Part shown: positions 1 through 5,634 of the stretch, piece after piece
Layout of the letters: each line of letters starts with the position of its first letter
Numbering within the stretch: the first letter of the stretch is position 1
Source of the DNA: a virus
IMG/VR virus record: IMGVR_UViG_3300047446_000191
Location: 1-22,813 of that record
Reading direction: 5' to 3' (one strand)
DNA length: 22,813 nt
Made by a program: the position numbers and the translations under genes
The notes under the pieces: model-generated
Databases searched by the model: none
The model's input: only the letters and a program-made list of their open reading frames with translations
What the model was told of the DNA's origin: nothing

Positions 1-114
1 GGTATAACTGGTGTACCGGCGGCCATCGCCAATGCGGTATATAACGCCACGGGCGTGCGCGTGCGCGATTACCCCATCACGCTGGATAAGTTATTGATGC
101 AACTGCCAGCCTGA
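1..114 (+). CDS. C-terminal end of a xanthine dehydrogenase-type molybdopterin oxidoreductase (partial)
   Basis: Frame 1 is open from the first base to TGA at 112-114 and gives 37 residues beginning GITGVPAAIANAVYNATG. This is the usual C-terminal signature of the large molybdopterin-binding subunit of xanthine dehydrogenase or aldehyde oxidase, where the GxxxxPAAIANAV helix lies close to the cofactor. The gene is cut by the window edge, so only the last helix and tail are visible. It is the only clearly chromosomal gene on the left side, and it ends 32 bases before the first dif-like site, so the phage insertion did not break it. The phage repressor, reading leftward, overlaps its last 38 bases. 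The subfamily cannot be told from this fragment. Confidence 0.75.
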   Translation, partial: GITGVPAAIANAVYNATGVRVRDYPITLDKLLMQLPA

Positions 115-544
115 TCCGGCCAGGCCTGGAGCCTGGTGCGCGTTCGATTTTACATAATATAAATTGCTCACTTGTTGGCGTCGAATGGCGGCTGTAGGTA
201 CGGGCTTCTGCGTTCTGTGGTGTCAAAAATAAAGTGACACCTGCAACGATTAGGGCACTAGCCGCGGTCGCCGCCATCCGTTGCGAAAAAACAGTCCACA
301 GCGATTGTTGACCCGCTTTCTCGGCGCGGTCTATTCCTGCCGCCATGATCAGCTGCATTGTCTTGTGCTCATCAAATTCCAGTGCGATCGCGACGGCAAG
401 ACACGCCTCGTCGTCCATCACTCGCTGACCCTTCATGTACTGACTTATCGTGCTCGTTCCCATGCCTAGCATAAGCGCTAGCTGGCGGTCGCTCGTCAGG
501 CCTTTTTGTTGTTTCAGCTGTTCTAGGTATTTCACGCTTTTCAT
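77..544 (-). CDS. Filamentous phage repressor-like HTH protein with a transmembrane tail (DUF3693-like)
   Basis: The 155-residue protein starts at ATG 544 (MKSVKYLEQLK), with AGAGG five bases upstream; a longer in-frame extension lacks such a site. Residues 5-55 form a lambda-repressor-like helix-turn-helix (SDRQLALMLGMGTSTISQY). A hydrophobic helix at about 91-108 (AATAASALIVAGVTLFLT) follows, so the protein may be membrane-anchored. The layout resembles phage-related DUF3693 proteins, and the N-terminus is clearly homologous to the protein at 19640-19936. The gene reads leftward away from the rest of the phage, with three palindromes just upstream, which supports autoregulation and control of lysogeny. 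Its codons 124-133 are the dif-like site, and the last 22 residues are encoded by host DNA, so the tail differs from the free phage form. Repressor function is inferred from position and fold. Confidence 0.75.
   Translation of the reverse strand: MKSVKYLEQLKQQKGLTSDRQLALMLGMGTSTISQYMKGQRVMDDEACLAVAIALEFDEHKTMQLIMAAGIDRAEKAGQQSLWTVFSQRMAATAASALIVAGVTLFLTPQNAEARTYSRHSTPTSEQFILCKIERAPGSRPGRIRLAVASITYPA
147..174. other. dif-like XerCD site 1 (left junction, XerC arm degenerate)
   Basis: In the orientation of the + strand the site reads XerD arm ATTTTACATAA (147-157), centre TATAAA (158-163), XerC side TTGCTCACTTG (164-174). By my hand count against the reverse complement of E. coli dif, the XerD arm matches 10 of 11, the centre 5 of 6 and the XerC side only 4 of 11. 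This is the pattern expected of a junction in which the XerD arm is host DNA and the XerC side was brought by an integrated phage. It marks the left end of the filamentous prophage. Confidence 0.8.
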
Positions 545-564
545 AATTGCCTCTTGACAAATGT

Positions 565-610
565 CCTCACATGAGGAAACATCCTCACCTGAGAACATAC
601 TCAGATGAGG
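565..610. promoter_or_regulatory. Three palindromic operator-like boxes, consensus CCTCANNTGAGG
   Basis: Three 12-base dyads lie in a row: CCTCACATGAGG (565-576), CCTCACCTGAGA (583-594) and ACTCAGATGAGG (599-610), with starts 18 and 16 bases apart. They sit directly upstream of the leftward repressor gene. Evenly spaced dyads of this kind are typical of operators bound cooperatively by a dimeric HTH repressor; binding is inferred. Confidence 0.65.
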
Positions 611-619
611 ACATTCTGG

Positions 620-648
620 ATCGTATTGGTTTACCGACATCAGGTCAA
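620..648 (-). promoter_or_regulatory. Candidate leftward promoter of the repressor
   Basis: On the minus strand, TTGACC (648-643) and TACGAT (625-620) are separated by 17 bases. The predicted transcript would start just before the three palindromes at 565-610, so binding there would block it. The -10 matches the consensus at only 4 of 6 positions. Confidence 0.4.
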
Positions 649-668
649 TGGGCAATTCTATCGAATTG

Positions 669-866
669 TCACAGTTTCGGTTCTTTCGGTTCCCAGTTGT
701 CGTCGTTTGAGCGCGATTTGCTAAGGCTGCGCTCGTACCAGCGTCCGGCTTGAAATATGAATGCGCCGATGCAGAGCCATATCACTACGTCGAGTAGCGC
801 CGCTATCAGCAGGGTTCTGTGTAGTTCGGCCATAAGGCTGTTTATTTGCGCGGTCCAGTTTGTCAT
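669..866 (-). CDS. Small membrane protein, hypothetical, leftward
   Basis: A 65-residue reading frame begins MTNWTAQINSLMAELHR. It has one hydrophobic segment at about 18-38 (LLIAALLDVVIWLCIGAF) followed by a polar, charged tail ending NDDNWEPKEPKL. The clean amphipathic-hydrophobic-polar layout looks like a real small membrane protein. However, I see no convincing ribosome-binding site before the ATG, and the next genes run on the opposite strand. It lies between the repressor operators and the rightward replication genes. I do not recognise the family, and it could be a chance frame. Confidence 0.4.
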   Translation of the reverse strand: MTNWTAQINSLMAELHRTLLIAALLDVVIWLCIGAFIFQAGRWYERSLSKSRSNDDNWEPKEPKL

Positions 867-882
867 TGTGATTGAGGGATAT

Positions 883-1104
883 ATGTCGTTGCCGCAAGGA
901 AAAATATTGCCACAGTATGCCACGCCCGGTTCGGCTGCTGACCTGTACGTGATTCACTCCCGTTTGACTGATCACGCTGAGTGGCGCGACTTCGATGTTG
1001 ATCCTATGTCCGTCGATGAGGTGAATGCCGAGTTGAAGCGCCTTCGTAGTTACTATCCGAATCTAGTGTTTCGTGCGCATCTGGTGTCGCTGGGGGCCGT
1101 ATGA
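883..1104 (+). CDS. Small conserved protein upstream of the replication initiator
   Basis: The 73-residue product (MSLPQGKILPQYATPGS...) starts at ATG 883, preceded by GAGGGAT at good spacing; a longer upstream frame lacks a site. It is soluble, rich in acidic and aromatic residues, and has no membrane segment. Its stop overlaps the start of the replication initiator gene as ATGA (1101-1104), so the two are almost certainly translated together. Filamentous phages often carry one small gene here, with roles in replication control or unknown. I do not recognise a domain and assign no function. Confidence 0.65.
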   Translation: MSLPQGKILPQYATPGSAADLYVIHSRLTDHAEWRDFDVDPMSVDEVNAELKRLRSYYPNLVFRAHLVSLGAV

Positions 1105-2522
1105 AGCTTTCTGTAGCCGCTCGCCTTAAGCTCGCTGAGGGCGATGCTGACGCCTATTCCCGTTTGTCTGGTGGTTCCCCATCCCGCAAGATTAAATCGA
1201 ATATCTACGGCCGTGCTAAGGCTGCGGCTGAGGCGGCAGGACGCGACGCGCAAGCGGCGCGGCCCGCCGTCGAGGGCCGTCAGGCAGGGTTTGTGCCGCA
1301 AAAGCAGGGGGCCAACGAGGGCCGGGTGCCCCCCATTAATAACATGGGGGAAAACCTGAACAGTGGCGAGGCGACCGAAGTCGGCGGCCATTGGGAAAGC
1401 TTGTGTGATGAGCATCTCGGCGAGGTAAAGCTTGTCCTGGCTGATTCTGGTGAGACTAAAACTGTGATGGTTCGTCGTCCATCGGCGTCGCAAGCGGCGA
1501 TTATCGATTGGGTGAATTTTACGGTGCTCGAAGATACGTTCTTCCGCTCGGCGAGGGAACAGCTGGTCACTGATGATCAGATCATCGCTGAAGCTTCTCG
1601 GCAGCTTGAGAAAGTGTTCGGATTCGGCATCACTGAAAAGCGGGATCGCGGCATGAATTTCTATCGCGAGTCGTGGGTATTGGGCGACAAGATGGGCTTC
1701 GTTTGCTTTGGTGGTCAGCGCCAGACGATGCTGATCACGCTCACAGGACAAGGCTGTACGCATGCTGTGGCCGGTTGGGAACATCGGCTATATCGCTGGT
1801 TGCTCGACGTCGCGGTACGGCCTTCTATATCGCGTATCGACCTCGCGCATGATGATCTGACCGGTGAGTATCTATCCGTCGATTGGGCTGATGATCAGTG
1901 GGCAGCAGGTGGTTTCTCGTTCCAAGCTGGCGGGCGTCCGCCAGAAATTCAGCACCTCGGAAACTGGCGTCGTCCAAGCGGTAAGGGGCGCACTTTGACG
2001 ATAGGTACAAGGGCTTCCAGCAAGTTTTGCCGGTTCTATGAGAAGGGCCGGAAAGAGGGCGACAAGCAGAGCAATTGGTGTCGTGTTGAGGTCGAGTTTA
2101 AGAACACCAGCATGGTCATTCCGGCTGACGTGTTGCTCAACCCATCTAAGTATTTTGTTGGCGCATATCCGTGCTTATTGAAGCTCGAAGCCAAGATCGC
2201 GCCGGATCGTTTTGAGCTCAAACAGAAGACAGCTCAGATCAACTGGGAAGCAACCAAGGAAATCGTCAAGCGGCAGTTTGGCCGTCACCTTCGCGTCGGT
2301 CGTGAGCTTGAGGGCGATAAGGATTTTCTCGATGAGGTTTGCTGTGAGGGCGATGACTACTGGCCTAAGCGGCTGTTGCCTATCACGGCTCACGCCACTA
2401 GCGGTCCTATCGCCATCCACAAGCAAGAGCCTCTTGCTATTCCATCGTTCATGCAATTTATTACCACCGTCCCGTCGTTTGGCCTCAACGGGGATAACGG
2501 TTTTAGTGGGCCGCGCTTATAG
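1101..2522 (+). CDS. Phage replication initiation protein (Rep_trans / RstA-like)
   Basis: This 473-residue protein carries a long, poorly conserved N-terminal part (1-130) and then the replication-initiation-factor core. Visible landmarks are IDWVNFTV, SRIDLAHDDLTGEY and FCRFYEKG followed by WCRVEVEFK, which are typical of the family found in CTXphi RstA and Xanthomonas filamentous phages (PF02486). Such proteins nick the double-stranded form at the origin and start rolling-circle replication; the acidic IDLAHDD segment is the likely metal-binding site and a Tyr in the core the nucleophile, which I cannot assign. It is followed 11 bases later by the ssDNA-binding protein, its usual partner. 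A perfect hairpin lies inside its 5' coding part (1330-1350). The family call is firm; the mechanism is by homology. Confidence 0.9.
   Translation: MKLSVAARLKLAEGDADAYSRLSGGSPSRKIKSNIYGRAKAAAEAAGRDAQAARPAVEGRQAGFVPQKQGANEGRVPPINNMGENLNSGEATEVGGHWESLCDEHLGEVKLVLADSGETKTVMVRRPSASQAAIIDWVNFTVLEDTFFRSAREQLVTDDQIIAEASRQLEKVFGFGITEKRDRGMNFYRESWVLGDKMGFVCFGGQRQTMLITLTGQGCTHAVAGWEHRLYRWLLDVAVRPSISRIDLAHDDLTGEYLSVDWADDQWAAGGFSFQAGGRPPEIQHLGNWRRPSGKGRTLTIGTRASSKFCRFYEKGRKEGDKQSNWCRVEVEFKNTSMVIPADVLLNPSKYFVGAYPCLLKLEAKIAPDRFELKQKTAQINWEATKEIVKRQFGRHLRVGRELEGDKDFLDEVCCEGDDYWPKRLLPITAHATSGPIAIHKQEPLAIPSFMQFITTVPSFGLNGDNGFSGPRL
1330..1350 (+). promoter_or_regulatory. Perfect hairpin inside the rep gene; candidate plus-strand origin
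   Basis: CCCCCAT (1330-1336), loop TAATAAC (1337-1343) and ATGGGGG (1344-1350) form a perfect 7-bp stem in the weakly conserved N-terminal region of the initiator gene. Initiators of the Rep_trans family in small plasmids such as pT181 nick in hairpin loops located inside their own gene. The role here is inference. Confidence 0.35.
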
Positions 2523-2533
2523 GAATCAACGTC

Positions 2534-2860
2534 ATGAAATTTAAAACTACCCTCGAAGTTACCGGCATGAAGTTCAGCAAGGGGACTATGGAAAACGGTA
2601 CTGAATTTGATAGTACCAAGGTTTACGTCAAAGTGGACCTCGACGCCAGCAAGGGTTCCGCGATGGGCACGGCGACCGCTGAGTACAACCTCGGCAAGGC
2701 GGAGGAGTACAAGAAGTATGAGCATCTGGCTGGTGCATTTCCTTTCATGGCTGATGCTGAGATGGAAATTGTCACCAATGGCAAAACGCAGAAGACCGTC
2801 ATTTTGACTATGCGTCCGATCGAGGCGGCCAAGCCGGGCAAACCGAATGTCGCCGCGTAA
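2534..2860 (+). CDS. Single-stranded DNA-binding protein (filamentous phage gpV-like)
   Basis: The 108-residue product starts MKFKTTLEVTGMKFSKGTMENG, with AGGAATCAACGTC before the ATG. The size, the position straight after the initiator, and the alternating beta-strand pattern (TKVYVKVDL..., MEIVTNGKTQKTVILTMRP) match the small OB-fold ssDNA-binding proteins of Xanthomonas-type filamentous phages. It coats the newly made viral strand in the cytoplasm, stops conversion to double strand and delivers it to the membrane for coating by pVIII. It has no signal peptide or membrane segment, as expected. The C-terminal tail (EAAKPGKPNVAA) is flexible. The next gene starts inside its end, so the two are translationally coupled. 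Confidence 0.85.
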   Translation: MKFKTTLEVTGMKFSKGTMENGTEFDSTKVYVKVDLDASKGSAMGTATAEYNLGKAEEYKKYEHLAGAFPFMADAEMEIVTNGKTQKTVILTMRPIEAAKPGKPNVAA

Positions 2861-3074
2861 CGCGGGTGTCTTGGTTAAGTGGGTAGTCCAGGACGCTGAG
2901 AGCGGCTTGTTTTTGATGCCCTCTGATGGCGATGTCGGATTTACGCCATGGCTGCATGAGGCAGGGCTTTTTGATCAGTACGGTGAGGCGCAGGACACTG
3001 CTACGTTCAACTGCCATCAGGGTTTCTACATTACGCCGGTGTTTCCATCTGCTGGATTGCACTTGACGCAGTAG
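2847..3074 (+). CDS. Conserved small filamentous-phage protein, function unknown
   Basis: The 75-residue frame MSPRNAGVLVKWVVQDAESG overlaps the ssDNA-binding protein gene by 14 bases in another frame, a normal arrangement in compact filamentous genomes. The pattern VxDxxSGLFLMP...WLHEAGLFDQYGEAQDTA...GFYITPVF reads as a small alpha/beta cytoplasmic protein. From memory, similar proteins occur at this place in Xanthomonas-type inoviruses. There is no membrane segment or signal peptide. Its position between DNA-binding and coat genes suggests a part in the replication-to-assembly switch, but this is not established. Confidence 0.7.
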   Translation: MSPRNAGVLVKWVVQDAESGLFLMPSDGDVGFTPWLHEAGLFDQYGEAQDTATFNCHQGFYITPVFPSAGLHLTQ

Positions 3075-3131
3075 TAGCTTTTTGTGGTACCGCGCCGGAC
3101 GGGGTTCCGGCAATTTAAAGCAGGGTTGGCG

Positions 3132-3404
3132 ATGGCGCAGACGTTACAGAATGTGGTTGTGTGCGTGACCGGCAATGCGGCGGTCGATTCCACATTTGTT
3201 TCGCCATCGCCTAAGTGCACCATTAACGGTGTTATCGGTTATCCGATTGTGGTCAAAGCGTATTTGTCTGACCAACCGATTGGCGCTGATGCTTCCGCCC
3301 CCTCGAACGGAGGAAATGCCTTGAACGTGACTGCTGATATTTTTGTCGGAGCTGCTCTTGTGCTCTGTGTGGCATTGGGCTGGATAGCCGGAGGTCAACG
3401 ATGA
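3132..3404 (+). CDS. Small protein with C-terminal membrane segment, hypothetical
   Basis: I chose ATG 3132 (MAQTLQNVVVCVTG, 90 residues) over a GTG at 3084 because the longer N-terminus is basic and low in information and AGGG lies upstream of 3132. Residues 1-65 are polar with two cysteines (11 and 29) that could pair. One hydrophobic segment covers about 68-86 (ADIFVGAALVLCVALGWIAG). It ends in an ATGA overlap with the next small membrane gene. In this order it probably encodes a minor virion or assembly membrane protein; no named family is recognised. Confidence 0.6.
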   Translation: MAQTLQNVVVCVTGNAAVDSTFVSPSPKCTINGVIGYPIVVKAYLSDQPIGADASAPSNGGNALNVTADIFVGAALVLCVALGWIAGGQR

Positions 3405-3511
3405 GCGCTTTATTGTCGGCCTTTTGGCCTGTGCTGTTTCTTGCTGGCTTGTTTGTTTGTGGCGTCTACCTCGTTAAGCACATTATCGACCGCATCGTGG
3501 GTGTCAAATGA
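3401..3511 (+). CDS. Minor coat protein candidate (pVII/pIX-like), 36 aa
   Basis: A very short gene encodes MSALLSAFWPVLFLAGLFV and a basic tail ending IIDRIVGVK. It is preceded by an excellent GGAGGT site seven bases before the ATG, and it overlaps both neighbours by four bases (ATGA). The product is one membrane helix with a positively charged end, as in the pVII and pIX minor coat proteins that cap the leading tip of filamentous virions and contact the packaging signal. The assignment rests on size, topology and order just before the major coat gene; sequence identity is too weak to distinguish pVII from pIX. Confidence 0.65.
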   Translation: MSALLSAFWPVLFLAGLFVCGVYLVKHIIDRIVGVK

Positions 3512-3624
3512 GTTCGTTTACCACTCTACAAATTATAGCTATGTGCTTTACGGCATTTGGCATTGGTTATGCCGGGGGCGCTGTCCAGCGCATCGCTCGG
3601 CGTGCCATTGAAACGTTGGAATAA
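3508..3624 (+). CDS. Minor coat protein candidate (pIX/pVII-like), 38 aa
   Basis: The 38-residue product (MSSFTTLQIIAMCFTAFGIG...) has a single hydrophobic stretch at about 6-25 and an arginine-rich C-terminus (QRIARRAIETLE). It overlaps the preceding 36-residue gene by ATGA. Two consecutive one-helix proteins ahead of pVIII are the hallmark of the minor tip proteins of filamentous phages, so this is probably the partner of the preceding gene. The basic tail could face the DNA. No other evidence separates it from a generic small membrane protein. Confidence 0.65.
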   Translation: MSSFTTLQIIAMCFTAFGIGYAGGAVQRIARRAIETLE

Positions 3625-3690
3625 TTTCGTTGTGTTGGGCTGTGCTGGCCGCGCAGTTCTCCTAAGTAGGCCTTACCTAATGGAGTTTGT

Positions 3691-3906
3691 ATGAACAAAA
3701 ATATTCAACGTGGCCTGATGGCTGTTGGCGTTCTGGTTGCAGCTGGTTCCGCAGTGGCCGCTGATGATCCGGGCATCACCGCCATTAACGCCCTGAGCGG
3801 TACCGCCACTTCGTATATTACCGCTGCGTTCGCTGTCGCGGTGTTGGTGGCCGGTGGCTTCTGGGGCATCCGCATGATGAAGAAAGCTTTCTCGAAAGCG
3901 GGCTAA
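3691..3906 (+). CDS. Major coat protein (pVIII-like) precursor
   Basis: The 71-residue precursor begins MNKNIQRGLMAVGVLVAAG and has a signal peptide with likely cleavage after AVA at residue 23, leaving about 48 residues. The mature part shows the pVIII plan: a short acidic N-terminus (ADDPGIT), a hydrophobic membrane helix (YITAAFAVAVLVAGGFW) and a basic C-terminus (RMMKKAFSKAG) that lines the inside of the virion and contacts the DNA. GGAG precedes the ATG by seven bases. A strong terminator follows 22 bases after the stop, which fits the need for much higher expression of this gene than of pIII. The call is firm on topology, length and position. Confidence 0.9.
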   Translation: MNKNIQRGLMAVGVLVAAGSAVAADDPGITAINALSGTATSYITAAFAVAVLVAGGFWGIRMMKKAFSKAG

Positions 3907-3928
3907 TCGTCGCTGCATAGAAGGGATC

Positions 3929-3954
3929 GGGGCGACGTGTGCGCCCCTTTTTTA
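3929..3954 (+). terminator. Rho-independent terminator after the major coat gene
   Basis: GGGGCG (3929-3934) pairs with CGCCCC (3942-3947) across a 7-base loop, followed by seven T residues from 3948. Filamentous phages keep a terminator at this spot so that coat mRNA is abundant and the adsorption gene is read only by leak-through. Confidence 0.8.
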
Positions 3955-3979
3955 TTTTTGCCGCGTGGCGCGGTAGCGG

Positions 3980-5119
3980 ATGGTGGTGATGAGGAATCGT
4001 TTTTCAATCCAGCTTCTTATGTTGCTATGGCTCAGTTTTCTTTCAGCTGACGCTTTTGCTGCGAGGACTTTAACCTTTGGTGTTAACGGCATTGGTGGTG
4101 GCGCACCACTGGAACCCGTCGCGTGCTCGACTGTCGTTAAATGGCTGGGCGGTAATTGGCCACAAGATCCTACGCCTGAGTGCGATGGGCTTGATGCGGC
4201 TGTTAAAGCGAGCGCTACGGGTCAGGGTAAGTGGACCTTGAAGGCCTTTAACGGTCCCTTTAGCGCTTGGGTGGAATCTACTGGTGGTTGTACTGCTGGG
4301 GCTGATGGCGGTTCCGTTGAATACCTGCCGCTTGCCTATGTTAGTGCCACCAATAACGATCTTGTCGTGCAGAAGATTCGCGATGCCGGGTCTGTTTCTG
4401 CCGTTCATCATGGTTGCGTTGTGGCTTACTCCGGGCTTGGGGGCTGTGCGATATATGCCCCGCAAAATGGTGTGCAGCTGAAGCTTTGCACTATCAATCT
4501 TAAGGAAACCGGGGAAGTCGGCGGTGCAAATGCCGATCCTTCCACAGAGGCTCCTCCTTTCACTGGTGGTGATGGTACTGGTGGTGGCGGTACTGGTGGT
4601 GGCGATACTGGTGGTGGAACCGGTGGCGGTGGGGATTCTGGTGGCGGTACTGGCGGTGGCGGTACTGGTGGCGGCGGTACTGGCGGCGGCGGCACGGGTG
4701 GCGGTGGGACGGGTGGCGGTGGGACTGGCGATGGTGGTACTGGTGATTCGCAGGCAAATTGCGGTGCTCCTGGGCAGGCAGCTTGTCGCATTGATGAAAC
4801 CGGCACGCCAACAGGTACCGGGCTGCTTGATGGGCTGATGAAGCTGTTTGATAGTAATGACGCCGACCGCACTAAGGGTTTTGGCGACGCTCAAAACGAT
4901 AAAGATAAAGATACGTCGCTGCCGATAAACACTATAACTTTTCCGCAGGGCGAATGCACTAATCCTACAGTCGGCCTCCCGATGATTGCCGGGACTTGGA
5001 CCATCTCGATCTGCGGGTACCTTGATCAACTGCGGTCTTTGTTTACTGCTTTGTGGGCATGTGCCTTCGTCTTTGCAGCTATCGCGATGGTCGCTCGTGC
5101 TACTTCTAAAAACGTTTAA
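3980..5119 (+). CDS. Adsorption / minor coat protein (pIII-like) with Gly-rich linker
   Basis: The 379-residue protein has a signal peptide (LLMLLWLSFLSADAFA), an N-terminal Cys-containing domain to about residue 185, a long linker of Thr-Gly repeats (about 195-255), a second Cys-containing region and a C-terminal membrane anchor (LFTALWACAFVFAAIAMVARA). This is the plan of pIII: receptor-binding domains on a flexible glycine tether, with the C-terminal domain anchoring the protein at the virion end and releasing the phage. ATG 3989 is an alternative start. It follows the coat terminator and precedes pVI, the order seen in known filamentous phages. The receptor cannot be told; for most relatives it is a type IV pilus. 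The N-terminal domain resembles no named fold I recognise. Confidence 0.85.
   Translation: MVVMRNRFSIQLLMLLWLSFLSADAFAARTLTFGVNGIGGGAPLEPVACSTVVKWLGGNWPQDPTPECDGLDAAVKASATGQGKWTLKAFNGPFSAWVESTGGCTAGADGGSVEYLPLAYVSATNNDLVVQKIRDAGSVSAVHHGCVVAYSGLGGCAIYAPQNGVQLKLCTINLKETGEVGGANADPSTEAPPFTGGDGTGGGGTGGGDTGGGTGGGGDSGGGTGGGGTGGGGTGGGGTGGGGTGGGGTGDGGTGDSQANCGAPGQAACRIDETGTPTGTGLLDGLMKLFDSNDADRTKGFGDAQNDKDKDTSLPINTITFPQGECTNPTVGLPMIAGTWTISICGYLDQLRSLFTALWACAFVFAAIAMVARATSKNV
4565..4745 (+). repeat. Tandem Gly-Thr codon repeats in the pIII linker
   Basis: Repeats of a 15-base unit such as GGTACTGGTGGCGGC encode TGGGG pentapeptides, with a few D, E or S variants. Third positions vary between copies, so the repeat is old and kept at protein level. 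It forms the flexible tether between pIII domains and is prone to changes in length. Confidence 0.85.
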
Positions 5120-5131
5120 AGGAGGACTTCA

Positions 5132-5461
5132 ATGCCATTACTCGGTACTTTTCTTTTTAACGTGTTCTCCGCGTTGGCTGCATGGCTCGTTAAATATTTC
5201 ACTCAAAAAATGGCCGTTGCGGTTGCGCTCATTGCCATAGTTAGTGGTCTTCTTGTTTTGATCTACGCGTCGTTGCGCCTTGGTGTAAACCTTGCCATGG
5301 CAGGTGCCGCGTCGATGCATCCCATGTTTGCGGCCGGGGTCTCAGTTGTGATTTCTCCTACTGCTCAGCAGTGCATCACTGCCTATCTTGCATTGTGGTC
5401 GTTGTGTGAGCTGCTCAAATGGAAGTTCAATATTCTCCAGCTTTGGAGCCGAACTATATGA
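5132..5461 (+). CDS. Minor coat protein pVI-like membrane protein
   Basis: The 109-residue protein (MPLLGTFLFNVFSALAAWLV...) starts after a near-perfect AAAGGAGG site. It has three hydrophobic segments, at about 3-20, 27-47 and 62-95. Its place between the pIII and Zot genes and its multi-helix layout match the pVI analogue of Xanthomonas and Vibrio filamentous phages (DUF5455-type proteins). pVI packs with pIII at the trailing end of the virion and is needed to finish assembly. The stop overlaps the next small gene as ATGA. The gene is full length. Confidence 0.8.
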   Translation: MPLLGTFLFNVFSALAAWLVKYFTQKMAVAVALIAIVSGLLVLIYASLRLGVNLAMAGAASMHPMFAAGVSVVISPTAQQCITAYLALWSLCELLKWKFNILQLWSRTI

Positions 5462-5634
5462 TGCGTTTCTTTTTAGATTACTGGGTATTGATCTGCACTT
5501 TTTTCGTCATCGTCTGGTTCGTATGCAAATACCTCGTGGCGGACTTGCCTGACGATGTTTTGTCGCAGGCGTATAAGCGCATCAAGCAAGCGAAGAAGGA
5601 GGCAGACGATGGCAGTCTACGCGATCACCGGTAA
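5458..5634 (+). CDS. Small single-helix membrane protein before the Zot gene
   Basis: I chose ATG 5458, which overlaps the pVI stop, giving MMRFFLDYWVLICTFFVIVWF and 58 residues; an ATG 39 bases earlier is also in frame. It has one strong membrane helix at about 6-25 and then a polar, lysine-rich tail (YKRIKQAKKEADDGSLRDHR). Its 3' end overlaps the Zot gene by 26 bases and contains the Zot ribosome-binding site. The tight fit between pVI and Zot suggests it is real and takes part in assembly or virion structure, but I do not recognise it. Confidence 0.6.
   Translation: MMRFFLDYWVLICTFFVIVWFVCKYLVADLPDDVLSQAYKRIKQAKKEADDGSLRDHR

Noticed and set aside
547-753. Rightward 68-codon frame over the operators
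   Set aside because: It consists of translated operator palindromes and has no ribosome-binding site.
4565-4745. CRISPR array
   Set aside because: The repeats are direct 15-base coding repeats with no spacers, inside an open reading frame.
4070-5029. 319-codon minus-strand frame opposite the pIII gene
   Set aside because: It is made of Thr/Ala/His repeats created by the complement of the Gly-Thr repeat; no start signals.
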